A stretch of DNA of 64,000 nt, taken from the NCBI RefSeq assembly GCF_002443255.2, contig NW_019211457.1, forward strand, positions 14,483,353 to 14,547,352. The letters are read 5' to 3'. A model generated the notes under the pieces. That model made no database searches. It was not told the origin of the DNA and saw nothing but the letters and a program-made list of their open reading frames with translations. Below, in pieces: positions 14,501 to 25,734 of this stretch. This DNA comes from Varroa destructor. Its lineage: Eukaryota; Arthropoda; Arachnida; Mesostigmata; Varroidae. Numbering within the stretch: position 1 is the first letter of the stretch; each line of letters begins with the position of its first letter. Made by a program: the position numbers and the translations under genes.

Positions 14501-17500
14501 TTACCGCTTGATGAAAAGTAAAGAAAAAAATGTTTTAGTGTCATCAACAACAATGTCAACCGCAAGTCAAAAACGAAAATAAAGTTCAATCCGGAATGCG
14601 TTTCTACAGAGCATTCAAAAAGGTATAGAAATGACCAATTTTGATTCTCGTTGTAGTACACGTTGAGCTGAATTTTACAAAAATCTCATGTATGTGTCTG
14701 CTTAGTCTGAATAAGTCAGCCAAAAATACGCATTTTTATGTGATTAAATTGTTGTGGGGGTACTACCTCTGAACAAATTTACCCCGCGAGCGTGCCCCCA
14801 TTAGGTAGACCAAGTTCTCGTTGCGCTGTTTAACAATGTCATCTGAGACAACAAACACAGCTCCAGTTGGTTAATGTAAATTCGCTAACTGATTGTTTGA
14901 TAATTACCATATGGTAGATAATGAATATTTAATGCAGAATCGATCCGCTAGAACAATAAAAGTGGCTTTACGCTTAGGAAAACATACCTGCCTGTGTAAA
15001 TTGGTACAATGATTATGTGCGACTTATAACTCATGGACTAAGGGTTACGATTCAAATTTCATTATTATTATTATGTCACATTAGCGTATATATAAAAGCA
15101 TAATAGTAGCGATCTACAAAGGTCGCATCCATAGACAGGGAGCCAAATCCCTTTGTGCGTCTGCTGGCAAACTCTTCCTGGTAAGCCATGATTGGAACAT
15201 TCAAAAAAAGAGCCGCTGCGCCTTTTCCGCGCTCCTTCGCATTTGTCGTTATTAAGCACGCTATAGGTCCTGCAGGAAGCAAGCCTTGAGGTTTATCTGC
15301 GCTAATGTGCTGACAATGGCAGTACCGCTCCGCTCTCCGCCGTTTAACGTGGCATGATGACGTTAGTCCTACGTAACTAAACTGAAACCTGCTCAATTGC
15401 GTTCTTAGAGGAAGGAATCGAACGTGAAATTACATTTTCTTTTCATGCTACGGACCGAAAAATACTTCCATTATCAAGTACTTTTGCTAGTTTTAGAATA
15501 TGTCGTAAATAGAAAATGAATGGTAGCGTAATGTGCAATCGAACTTCCGACTTGTTATCCACATCTGTTGCAGAAGAGATAACTGCCAGCTCCCGCGAGT
15601 GACACTTGCAGCAGTAAAATGATTGCGCATTCGCTAAACCGGAGCCGTCCCAGTGTGGCAACACGAAACGGTTGCGAAGTGAATAGTATGTGCCGTTTAA
15701 TTAGTAATTGGTAGAGGTGCACATGCTTCCCGATGGGGTACGCGATGGGTTTGATGAATTAATAGCTCGTACAAACAAATGCTGTGTACACATCTCTGTT
15801 ACTCTTAGTCAAACATGTCTTACTGTAAAAAAAAAAAAAATACAGAAGAAACCATGACGAAAGACGGGCTTCTATCTCTAGGGATATCTAAGGATCTAGC
15901 ACATTAAACTCATAAAGGAGTAGCAAAGGCATCCCAAGCTCAACCCGTCTGGCTAATTAGATGTGTTTTAACCTACACTACTTTTAGAAATGTCACGAAT
16001 CTTTATTATTATTATTAACACCAACTACGGTACCTGTTATGAATTTGTACACTACAATAAAGAAAGCAGATAGTACAAGCAAGCCCACTTGTCGATTAAG
16101 GCCACTCGTGGGCGTATGGAATGTACGTAATGGAACTATGTATGGCTATGGTTATAGTAGCAAAGGATGTAAGTAGTAATTTTGATTGTCTATTTTTACT
16201 ACAGGAGCACGCAGGATATTAAATGGGATGAACAGAACATTTTAGCAACGTATCACCCCGCTGACAAAGACTACGGTCACATGAAGATCGAGGAGCCGAA
16301 AACGCCCTACTCGTACGAAGCGGATGAGACTGATGAAGAGATTGTTGCCAGACATGAAGCCATCGATCTTGAGGTAGGCAAACTATCTATTTTGTTGCTT
16401 CAATAATTAGACGATAAGGTAAAAGAATTCAGAGTGTTTGAAACATTTCGTTTTAGAGACGCGAACGATGCCTGTGGAATGGAAAGTGACATTTTTGGAT
16501 TTTAAACAGTTATTTTTTCAAAAAATACTTGCCTTTTTAAGTATACGCTGTACAAATAGTGTTTAGTAATGTCAAGCCGATCATTACAGATCTCCATTTC
16601 GCAAACCAAAAGAGACATCTCGCTGGATGCCTGTATCGTCGATCTTCAAGATAGCACTTCTTGCAAACGTGGCATCTAGATCACGATAAAATTTCAACAA
16701 ATTGAATAGTTGTCCTTGCTTTTCGAGATACCTGTCACATATGTTAATTTTTACAGATGAACGCACTTATTACTGCTAATAACATCGAGCGCTATCTTAT
16801 CATGTGTTGATTCAAGTAGAACGGGCACCAATAGGCACACCTTTATGCCATCACCCTCCTGGAAATTGGTCGTTCAAAAACGGCACCCCTCAGTCTTTAT
16901 CGTACCCGATGAATGATCTCACAATGGCGTCTGCTATCCAAGGACTTTTATATCACCTTCATCCATTTTGTGTCATGGCTAACCTTGCTGAGCCACGTGT
17001 CTGCTTCGTGTGACAGTTCTAAGAACCTTTCGAGCGTCATGCTGTCGGTATACAGTACATGGCTGAAAGCACACTCAGTTTTTGTAATTTTTTTTTGTAA
17101 GGACTCATTTTTTGCCTTAATATGTTTTTATTCTAAAGCAGCATAAAAAGTATCGCATAGCATTCTCCTAACAATTTTTAATTAACTTCGTGGATGACCG
17201 CTTGGTCTCGAAGACCTGATATTTTATATCTTTTTCCAATATTACATTACGTATAATTCGAAATGAAGTCTTCGTATTCGTCTGCTACCCTCAGAAGTAT
17301 CTATGGTTATTGGTGATTTCAAGTCTTAGAATACCTACATTTATTTCGTGCTGAATATCTGTTAACTGACTCAGTCTTTGCCACAGAAGTCAAAACATTT
17401 ATTAAACAGTCAAAAATAGGATCTGTACTAATATCAAAAGCTACTGTCGTTTACTTATCCGCCTTAAACTACTATTGACTGTTTGCTTATTACAATTAAA

Positions 17501-20500
17501 TCGTTACATACGTTCTTGATCGCATCCAGGGTTTTGCAGTTGCTTTGTAATGCGCGAACTGGAACCTTATCTGGCTGATTGCATCCCAGGTCCCTTTATA
17601 ATATACAAAATGCGCACATGACAGCAAATGTCTCAAATACTTATGTGTATCGCGCATCGCAACCGATGTCGCTGAGGAGGAGAGGAGGTGAAAACTCAAC
17701 GGGAAGTTCTTTGAGAGTTGCCTTTAATTTGTTGCAACGTACTGTATCATTAGTGAGTGTGTTTTCTCGGTCCTATCGTATCCACTCAGTACACAATTAT
17801 ATTGACCGCATTGATCATTGCATTCTTCGCGTCTGCCTTTGAAGTGTATCCGAAGTGTACCAGCCGCCATGGACCTTGCAGCGACAAAGCTTATGCACGT
17901 CGTCTCAAACGAAACAAGGCTAAAAAGTCATTCGTCACGTTAATGATCAATCAACAAAAACAAGGCGATGAATAAGCATATCAAGTAAAAATTACTATTC
18001 GACAACAATAACAGAAACTACGGCTGCCTTAACAACAGGCGACAGTGACAGTTTGGTTGTCGTAGAAACTCGTTGACGTCTTAGTGGAGGCGTTTGTGCT
18101 GTGTCGAGTAAATTGTTGGGAAGAGAAAAATCTTGAGCCGTCTAATTGCTTGTATCTTTTTTTGCCTATGTTTCCTGTTAAAAGATAGAAAAAAAAAAAC
18201 ACTCCACTTAGAGAATACTATACAGGCTGGCTTTTGTGAACTTCAGGTAAGTCTTTTAAACTTGTTTTTAAAATTTTAAGTCAACCAAAAGCCTTCGTTT
18301 AATGTATCCAAACAGTAGTGTGCACCTAGCTTTAAATAATAAAGCAGGTTTAGCACATTTCTTCTTTGCAAAAGCGCGAGAAAAAATAAAATTCTCCTAA
18401 TTCGTTTCTCCCCCATGATACAATGTTACCATAAGTTCAACATCGCTTCCCCTTCATACGTATTTTTTTTGCGTAAGACAATCGAACAGAAGAATACAGC
18501 CTGCTGCAGACATCTCCTTGCGCCAACCTTTATAAATTTCTCGCACCTCAGGCACAACCTTGTAATGATAAGACTGTGCCTGGAGGATTACATATTATAA
18601 TATATAATCCTCCTATTGTTTAGTGTGGTGCAGTAGAGTCGTATGAAAGACAAGAAAAACAAAAAATTCAATCACGAGCAATTGTTTCTTCGTGAACATC
18701 GTCAACGAAATACATCAGCCAGATGACAAATGTGACACAAAGTTTATTCTCCTACTTCCAACAATGGTGCTTGAGACTTCATTCCAGAGATAGTTGTTAG
18801 ATCTGGCCGATTTACATAAGTGGATATATGTTGCGACGAGCCGGTTCTCGTGCAAACACTCTACTCTCTACACGTTGAAGAAAGTTCACGTTATCCGGCA
18901 CGCGCTGTAAGCAAACAGCCGCTATTCTAATCAATAGATGGTCAACCAGTTCGATGCACGATACGTTTTTGCTAAATGTCGGCCATAGACCCGGCGCGTC
19001 GGGAATCTACCTGATGCTTTCTTAGTGCTATAGTCGTTTTCTCGTCCAGTTGTCTCCAAGCGTCAAGTGTGTCGCATAGACAAACAAACAGGCCGTCCGT
19101 TTATCTCTCATGTTGCCAATACCGCGCGTTGGCTGGTGACGTCTAACGATAAACATCTACGACGCTTAAACGGGAAAGACCTTGAGAAATAATTGGCGAT
19201 GCCGTTACTGCTGAGCTAGTCGTGTAAATTGGTAGAGTAAAAAACCACCGGTTGAAAATAGTCAACTAGACTAAATCAGTATAATATATTACAGGTTTGG
19301 ACTCTCTGTCAAGGTGTGTTCATCACTTGATTGGTATCGTGCAGTTGTTGTTGTTGCTTTTTTTTCGACCATTACTCTGATTCCGACGAAAGATATAGCA
19401 AAATACGCAGGCCCCAGGAGGGCCCACAGAACCTATAGAAAAAATCGGAGTCCAGCAAGCACAGAAAAGAAGGCTGAGATCATCTGTTAAGCCTTTCTTT
19501 CTGCAATAACTAAATGTTGCCTGGCCAAAACGATGCAATATCTTACAGCACCCTCTAGAGGTATATAGCAATAATAGTGCGGTGACCGTCCCTACGGGTA
19601 GCGTACTATTTCGAGAATCGATTTATATATTGGTAAAGGATAACGGTTTACTGTCGCATATCGAACATTGATGCGCATGGGGAGTGGACGCGGGATGGAA
19701 CGAACACTGAAAACTGAGAGCCAAGTGAGTTTGAACCGGCAAGAAAGAGGCTGTGGTAAATAGAAACATCGGCCTGTAGATCAGTTTTGTTTGTTTTTAT
19801 GAGCCAGCCAACTTGACAACCGGAGCTAAGTAACAATCGATTTTTAAAGCAGAATGACAAACTTCTGGATCTTAGTGTAATAACAGTGATGACAATGTTA
19901 ATTTCACCAACTGGTTTGAATGTACTTTTTCCTGCAGTATCATGCGGAGCCGTCAGTATGGTTGAGAATACTGCCTGGTATCGGCAGTTAGGAAGATCAC
20001 AGTTGGGAACCATTAATCTAATGAGTGTCATTTCTTTTTCGTCGAGACAAACCGTCGCATTTATTGTAGAGAAAGTATTTTCATCTCTTAAATTCTTAGC
20101 AGAACACTCAACGAAAATATTTGCAGATTAATTTAGTGTCAGTTGGTTCAAAACAGAGAGCGTCCCTAGCCGGGCTTGAGGTAGGTAATCGTCCGTGAAA
20201 CACAAAAAAATCTCGACGGCTTCATCATGCCGGCATTACCCTCGCAGCGATGACAGACACGCACCAGCACAAAAGCAACCGAACGTTTTAATTTTCAGTG
20301 GTAGAATTTAAAAAAACTCAACTGATCACAAAATAATTGTTACTTTTATAAAGAAAAAAAGAGAAAAAAAAAAGACAAAAATAGAAAAATGTCGAATGAA
20401 AATAAATGCTTTGAGAGGCATAAAGAACTCGAATTCGGCAGATCTCTCAGACTGCGATCACTTTTTATCAACTGCCGAGTTAGTTTTTGGTAAATGTCAT

Positions 20501-23500
20501 GATTCACCACGGTACCTTCAATCAGATCTCATTTGGTGGTTTCTCTTCGCCTTACCACGAGTCGCTGAAGACTTATGAAGGCTTGAGCATTATACTTTTG
20601 CAAAATAGACGAACCTTTTTTATTGAACTGTGGTGCCATCGTAGTTTGCACGTCTTTATTTGACCGCCAGGGAGGCCTGCCAGGAAGAGTCGAAACTAAT
20701 CTGCTAATCGACATAGGCTGAAGGCTCTAGCAAGCCAGAGACGCATGATAAGACGTGTACATAGGTCTTGGGTTGGTTATGATGATCATGCTTCAAGCAT
20801 TTTGTAATTGTTCGTTACGTTTCATTTGATTTAAATAGCAAAGGGCTTTTAGATACCCTTGAAGGTGATAAATAACCTTGGAATTGATTCAGAGGAACGT
20901 AAACACCCGATAAAGTCCATGAGCCTTATTTATAGGGCACATTTAATTGACATTTAACTTTGCTAATTATTAAATGTGTTTGCGCAAGGGATGACAAAAT
21001 TAGGCCTGCAGTAAACTGAGATGCAAGCTTTTAATTAGTCTCGAGTTAGGAAAGAACAAATGGGTTTTCAAAAATTTTATATACGGAAAAATTTTATAAA
21101 CGGATGCTGCTTGAAATGAAAGCTAACGTTTTTTTCATTTTTCCTAAATTGTCTTTTGTTTATTGTGATTCTCTGAAAAACACAACAGAGTCAAAGTTTT
21201 AAAACCGTTGTAAGAGTTTGCACTTTGGAAGCTTGATTTTATTATTATGCTAGAACTATGCTGCTATGCTGACCTTTCACGAAATTAAGCCGCTCTTAAT
21301 TGCTTATTTATTGTATGATACTCCTAAAGCGGCTGTACCTGCTTAGGGAATTCCTGACTTAAGGATCTCGGCTACATTTCAGCTGCTGCGCCCAAATCAC
21401 TAACAAGCTATGTATCTCTCGTTGGATGGCATCTCGCGTGCCATACCCTTAAGATATATTTTTGAAACTGTTGTCTATAGCTGTCATTGTATCTATAAGA
21501 TTTCTTCCTCGATCTCCGCGGTGAACTTCGTAGCAACTCGCTATGACATTTATGCAATATGAATCGATCGATACAGCGTCATAGTTTGTTTTTTAGTGCC
21601 GGCACAAACCTTATACGTTAGATTCTCATCTTAGTTACGAAAGCTGTACATGTCCGGCATCAATACACGTGCGTTCTCGCCATAAACTCGGGAAATCCGG
21701 TAAGGATGCGCCGGCTACTCCCAACATTCGCTGGGTTAACCTACTCTGTCTGAAGTGCCAATTGCATCGACTTCTATTTCGAGTTTGTTGTTTTTACATA
21801 GATAAAAAAGATTTGGCTATACTGCTTTTGCAGCCTTCGGTACTGTACATGTAGCCTGTTAAGCAGTTTGCGTAAATTATGCTTTCGTAAACGGCAATGA
21901 AAATCCAGAGCCCAGACGACCAGCTACTGGATCGGCAGGCACGCTACGGTTGACGACAGTTTCGTTACAAGAAGCCCTCGCGTGTGCCACATCAGTCTCG
22001 AGTGGTCGTGACGATCGTTAGTTGTTTTTTTGAGCTTCAATTCAAGCTCAATAGGTTACTCACATCTTTAATCATAACAAAAATATGTCACCGCTCTGTC
22101 ATTATGAAATGCAAGGGTTTTTTCCCACGTGGAACAATAATAAAGTGCTATGTTTATCTTTTCATTTACTAGTGATTTTGGATTCTCTACTTAGTTAGTC
22201 ATCACCGACATAATAGCTACCGAGAGACAGCAGTTTACAGTGAGAGGAATCGATAATACTATTATCGGTTACTGTTATAACCAGTATGGTAGTAAGAACC
22301 ACACTACCATATTCTGGAATCGCGTTTTTCTTCTTGTATTGACATATTCATACGTATTTCGTTATCCATTAAATTCGTACACGTACAAGTAAGGTATAAC
22401 AAGAGATACTGCAGAATATAAACGACCGAAAAACTGAACGCTTTCTTCGATCTCATTCTCATTCGAACTCATTAGCTTTATTTTGTCGTGGCGAACTTCA
22501 ACTCTGCAGTCGCCTCCTACAGTTGTTGCCGTCATTACTCCCGCCATAATTCTATCATTACTACGCATCACCACTGGCAACTGTTTATGTAAAACTGTCC
22601 GTGTTCATCGAATTCTGCCCCGTCACTAGGGAACGGTGAATCATTATGGCTGTTGATCATAGGCCATAGTGGATCATCCTTGTATGTACATGTCCTTGCG
22701 TCCGAACAATATATGGTCGATGTGTGATCGTGCAAGTTGCCAGCTACTTTGAATACGTTGTAGGCAAGATGGCCAGCTATCAATGGCTAGTCATGGTTAC
22801 CTATGATTAGCAGTAGCTTAGCGGTTGCAGCATCTTCCAGCGGTTTCGGACGGAAGTGAATTAACCGGCGTAACCCGAGATGTGACATCATCCTTAGCGG
22901 GCAGCTTCAAGTAGGCTTCGAAGCGATCTCGAACGGAGGAGCACGGACCAGTTACCTGATGGCGCAGCTTGAGTGCCCTGTAGGTTATTTAGACACCAAT
23001 AGCATCAAAGACTACACTAACAATAGCAGCAGTGCTAGCCGTAGCAGAGTCACGGTGTTCAGTGAAGGCTGGCGTGCCATTTAGACGATAGAGGGATAAC
23101 AGGAGATTCAATAGCGATAGGCCGATATTGACCTGCCGTAAGGTCAATATCTATCGTGCAACGTAGTCAGAAGGGACTGTGGAAATAGCTGTCGCAGTAA
23201 TACTTTGAGAGAGCTGTCAAGGCTAAGAATACAAAAACAAGTAGTAACTTCAAGAGTGGACTTGTCTGATAGTGATAACTCGCTTACCAGCGGAGTTGGC
23301 ACGAGATACTAGAGGGGCAAGGTCAACGTGAGGGCAAGGACATATTGTCATTTGTTATATTAGTCTTCCTTTCGTTCATTTTCCTTGATATCGGTGGCGT
23401 TTCGAATACACTGGAAAGGATGCAATAAGAAAGATGCTTAATCTGTTCACTGTAGTTCACTTCCCCATATCGATATGCTGTCATTTTTTCGTGCATACTA

Positions 23501-25405
23501 GGTGATCATAGTCGACAGATCACGGGCACACGTTATATAGATTGTAGGTCAGTCAGGCAACGTTGTAAACAACGTTGTGTGGACTAGAGTTTGACATTGA
23601 TATAAAGCTAAGTTTAACGCCGGAATCCGACGTAAAACTTCATGCAAAATATTTAAGACGTTTAAGGTGTATATTTACATTCTAACAAATAAAATAATAA
23701 TTTAACCTAAAAATGATATATACAATAATTGTCTATATATTCTTACATTATCGCAATACGTAACTACTTATTGTCTGCTTAACAGATAACGTATTTCTTT
23801 CTTAGAAACTCTATTATCAATAAAAATCATTGTTTTCACCTACATAACCATTAAGATAAAAATGGTGTTTTATTTCAACAAATTATCGGTCCGTGTTTTC
23901 AAATCAAGAAAACAAAGCAAAAGAAAAAAGTCGTAACCTTTTATATCAGCGGTATCTATCGGCTGAAAACCTCACAACTAATAAATTCTGGATCCGAACG
24001 GAAAGGTGAAGCACGACCAATCTGGCCTCAAAGCGTATATTTACTGAGCGTTACCAAAAAATAACGAGGTATTTTCTAGCTGAAGCGTAAAGGCCGTTAG
24101 TGGCCGTATGAATAAAATGCATAGTTTGCGATAACGACCAACCGTCGCCGCGTCTCCGTTGCTTATGGGGCAGAGGCATGTGTCTTATAGGTCGGACTGA
24201 TAAGCGAAAGACAAAGGCATTCGATTAAAGACATATCGTGGACAAGCTTGACCTTTATTCATGAGTACCAATGGGAGCGTTCCGCGAACTCGCTTTGTGA
24301 GCAATTACAATTTTTGCATTTATCGCTTTTCTATTCTATATGTCTTGAGCGGTGGTACTATGAACCTGAGAACCTATTATTATTATTATTTATAGGAGTA
24401 TGCAATTTGGATCATAATTAACTTAACTCAAGCATCAGATATTCGTAATGGTAACGACATCCAATTTTTGGTAACACATAATTTCTTGCAGGAGTTGGCG
24501 GAAAAGTTGGGCGATGCTGAACGACCCCGCTCGCCCATTGACCGGGACACGCCAGACGAAATGCTCACCGAAGCGGAGCGTGTAAGTACTTTTGATTTTT
24601 TTTCCCTTCTCGTTGTTTCCGCCAAGGCTAAGCATTTTGAGGACAATTTTGTTGTGAGCATTCGCGTAATGACAGAGTATCGACGCGTTTGGCTACTAAA
24701 CATCCGGTTTCGGGTCTGGTTTGGAACCGGACGTAGATTCTTGGTTTCGTGCTTGAAGAGCCCAGCGGTCTGACACGCAATGCTTAACTATTACTAAATG
24801 TAAAATTTAATTGCAATGTTGTGCATATGCGACTTAGAAGGTACCACATTTAACTTAAATGCGTTCTTTACGAACGGTCTTGAGCTGTACATATGAGATT
24901 AAATGCGTCAATTATTAGTATTCTGATTGTTTTTTTTACATTTAATAACCAGCGCGATCACTTTAAGGGAAGGTCACTTTAAAACGGTTAGCTTTCAACG
25001 GAATTCATTTATACTGAGAGTGCAGGGAAGATTCGAGGATTATTTACAAATCCTACCATTGGTATAAAAACCCAGACAATAGTTAAATTTATTTTTAACA
25101 CCTCTGCACTTGTATGATGAATATGAAGGGCTTGGATTTATTTTCTAACACCTCTGCACTTGCATGATGAATGTGAAGGGCTTGGACGCACTAGGTATTT
25201 ATCGTGTGTTTAACCTGCTTAGTCCCATCGAATGGTAATAATAATCGCACTAACTTACCGTATTTTCTTTCTATTGCAGATTCGAAGAAAGTCCTTTGAG
25301 GAGAAACGCCGCAAACACTACAACGAGTTTGAGGCCGTCCGAAAAATGCGTGAAAGGATGGGAAACATGAAAGACGGTGATGATGACATTGACATGGATG
25401 AATAA
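5470..25405 (+). CDS. PPP1R2: Protein phosphatase 1 regulatory inhibitor subunit 2 (inhibitor-2), 4 coding exons
   Basis: Joined coding exons are 5470-5555, 16205-16373, 24492-24581 and 25280-25405, giving 156 aa; all junctions are GT-AG and phase-consistent. Inhibitor-2 binds and restrains the PP1 catalytic subunit in cytosol and nucleus. Family signatures seen: the SILK-type PP1-binding motif KGILK at residues 12-16, the [19 protein letters not shown] core followed by EEPKTPY, which carries the threonine phosphorylated by GSK3 in vertebrates, and the C-terminal helix with KRRKHYNE that occupies the PP1 active site in known structures. The tail is acidic ([10 protein letters not shown]). At 156 aa it is shorter than the vertebrate form of about 205 aa, mostly by lacking a long C-terminal tail. 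The start is the first ATG of the frame and gives the expected short N-terminus before KGILK. Identification is by motif order; the regulatory role is from family knowledge. Confidence 0.95.
10206..10888 (-). CDS. Hypothetical two-exon gene nested antisense in PPP1R2 intron 1
   Basis: A 3' exon at 10206-10618 follows a strong - strand acceptor (CTCTTATCGCCTTTAG) and stays open for 137 codons to a stop. It has no ATG before residue M in MDTLTS, so an upstream exon is needed. A block at 10801-10888 starts ATG in good context (AAGATGG), encodes [18 protein letters not shown] and more, and can end at a GTGTCA donor in the phase the 3' exon requires. The joined product is about 166 aa, mainly hydrophilic, with a heptad-like segment [16 protein letters not shown] suggesting a short coiled coil. 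No family was recognised. The donor is weak and the upstream exon is the less certain half. It could be a real nested gene, a decayed gene or chance. Confidence 0.33.
13912..13985 (+). repeat. tRNA-like fragment, possible SINE head
   Basis: A box-B-like stretch (AGTTCGGAACC near 13958-13968) follows a loosely box-A-like GACGTGGTTTAGAAAC at suitable spacing. The stems do not pair well enough for a tRNA gene. It resembles the arrangement at 53115-53213 and 63315-63405, hence a possible degraded tRNA-derived element. Confidence 0.2.
16205..16373 (+). CDS. PPP1R2: PPP1R2 coding exon 2
   Basis: The acceptor TTTTTACTACAG precedes the single base that completes the Gln codon. The exon encodes the most conserved family block, [20 protein letters not shown], with the GSK3-site region and an acidic stretch, and ends after a Glu codon at a GTAGGC donor in phase 0. 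Confidence 0.95.
17790..17975 (+). CDS. Exon-like ORF with signal-peptide-like segment, nested in PPP1R2 intron 2
   Basis: A pyrimidine-rich stretch ends in an acceptor (CTATCGTATCCACTCAG). It is followed by 61 open codons and a TAA. The frame begins with a hydrophobic run [18 protein letters not shown], like the core of a secretory signal peptide with a plausible cleavage at ASA. Then come two cysteines ([10 protein letters not shown]) and a very basic stretch ([10 protein letters not shown]) like prohormone cleavage sites. There is no ATG in frame upstream, so a first exon supplying the start would be required and was not found. If real it would be the last exon of a small secreted peptide gene. 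No family was recognised. Confidence 0.27.
   Translation, partial: YTIILTALIIAFFASAFEVYPKCTSRHGPCSDKAYARRLKRNKAKKSFVTLMINQQKQGDE
18550..18613. repeat. Two adjacent inverted repeats
   Basis: AGGCACA (18550-18556) pairs with TGTGCCT (18575-18581). Immediately after, GGAGGATTA (18582-18590) pairs with TAATCCTCC (18605-18613) around a short AT loop. The paired hairpins could be a remnant of a small inverted-repeat element. Confidence 0.6.
22281..22317. repeat. Hairpin in PPP1R2 intron 2
   Basis: CCAGTATGGTAGT pairs with ACTACCATATTCTGG across a 9-base loop with one bulge. A smaller dyad (CGATAA/TTATCG, 22251-22267) lies just upstream. The stem is too short for a typical animal pre-miRNA. Confidence 0.5.
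22362..23080 (-). other. GC-richer island with open - strand frames and a signal-peptide-like start
   Basis: On the - strand an ATG at 23080 in good context opens [21 protein letters not shown], a textbook n-region/h-region signal peptide. It meets a stop after 22 codons unless a GTGTAG donor at 23017 is used. Downstream are open frames at about 22822-22985 (contains [15 protein letters not shown]), 22568-22783 (contains [12 protein letters not shown]) and 22362-22580. They cannot be joined into one product with confidence. It may be a nested secreted-protein gene, a decayed gene or chance. No family was recognised. Confidence 0.22.
23115..23156. repeat. Strong inverted repeat
   Basis: GATATTGACCT (23124-23134) and AGGTCAATATC (23141-23151) form a perfect 11-bp stem with a 6-base loop. 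The stem extends outward with CGATAG and (C)TATCG after a 3-base bulge. It lies just upstream of the signal-peptide-like start at 23080 on the - strand. Confidence 0.75.
24492..24581 (+). CDS. PPP1R2: PPP1R2 coding exon 3
   Basis: This 90-bp exon (30 codons) is bounded by a TTTCTTGCAG acceptor and a GTAAGT donor, phase 0 on both sides. It encodes a charged linker starting [15 protein letters not shown], the equivalent of the variable SDLSPEER region of vertebrate inhibitor-2. It could be skipped without a frameshift. Confidence 0.9.
24582..25279. other. PPP1R2 intron 3
   Basis: A 698-bp intron with GTAAGT and TTGCAG ends. Its only notable content is the 50-bp tandem duplication at 25088-25186. 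Confidence 0.85.
25088..25186 (+). repeat. About 50-bp tandem duplication
   Basis: Two adjacent copies (25088-25136, 25137-25186) share CACCTCTGCACTTG then ATGATGAAT and GAAGGGCTTGGA. They differ at a few transition sites and one indel, so the duplication is not brand new. Confidence 0.85.
25280..25405 (+). CDS. PPP1R2: PPP1R2 coding exon 4 (C-terminus)
   Basis: Follows a CTTTCTATTGCAG acceptor. It encodes the PP1-docking helix with [11 protein letters not shown], a basic/acidic helix and an acidic tail, ending at TAA. The vertebrate tail after this helix is largely absent. Confidence 0.95.
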   Translation: MRRKSFEEKRRKHYNEFEAVRKMRERMGNMKDGDDDIDMDE

Positions 25406-25513
25406 TATGATTTGTCGTATTCGTTATCGTATTTGCATTATCATTACTCTTATGCTATGAAGTTTGTATGATTATTAGAAACAGCAGAAACAAAAGCGAT
25501 AAAAGTACTCAAC

Positions 25514-25524
25514 ATATATATATG

Positions 25525-25556
<32 letters not shown>

Positions 25557-25561
25557 TATAC

Positions 25562-25613
<52 letters not shown>
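25514..25613. repeat. (TA)n microsatellite in the PPP1R2 3' UTR
   Basis: About 100 bases of almost pure TA/ATGTA lie between the stop codon and the likely polyadenylation signals, so they are probably transcribed. Length is likely polymorphic. Confidence 0.9.
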
Positions 25614-25615
<2 letters not shown>

Positions 25616-25653
25616 AACAAAAAAGGCCATACCGCCGATTCTTGCAGACTGCA

Positions 25654-25734
25654 AAGTATAAATATCTCTTAACGACAGAAAGAAATAAAAGACAAGTATA
25701 AATATCTCTTAAACGACAGAAAGAAATAAAAGAC
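25654..25734 (+). repeat. 40/41-bp tandem duplication carrying two polyadenylation signals
   Basis: Copies at 25654-25693 and 25694-25734 start AAGTATAAATATCTCTTAA and are identical apart from one extra A in the second. Each contains an AATAAA hexamer (25684-25689 and 25725-25730), so the duplication doubled the apparent poly(A) signal of PPP1R2. Confidence 0.9.
25684..25730 (+). terminator. Candidate PPP1R2 polyadenylation signals (two AATAAA)
   Basis: AATAAA occurs at 25684-25689 and 25725-25730, 279 and 320 bases past the stop codon. They are the first clear hexamers downstream. Which is used cannot be told from sequence. Confidence 0.5.

Larger units (their letters stand above)
5556..16204. 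other. PPP1R2 intron 1
   Basis: A 10.6-kb AT-rich intron. Most of it shows no coding signal. Exceptions are the exon-like block at 10206-10888 on the - strand, a tRNA-like fragment around 13912-13985 and a GC-richer patch at 15076-15396 with no recognisable product. Poly-A and poly-T runs are frequent. Confidence 0.8.
16374..24491. other. PPP1R2 intron 2
   Basis: An 8.1-kb intron, AT-rich apart from islands. It holds the secreted-peptide-like exon at 17790-17975, two adjacent inverted repeats at 18550-18613, and a GC-richer stretch at about 22240-23340 with several hairpins and overlapping - strand open frames. No known transposon protein was recognised. Confidence 0.75.

Noticed and set aside
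15076..15396. Overlapping - strand ORFs in PPP1R2 intron 1
   Set aside because: Two frames are open at once over a GC-richer patch, but there is no good acceptor and no recognisable family.
19648..20031. 127-codon - strand ORF in PPP1R2 intron 2
   Set aside because: No recognisable motif, and overlapping frames are open on the other strand. It looks like chance in a locally less AT-rich stretch.
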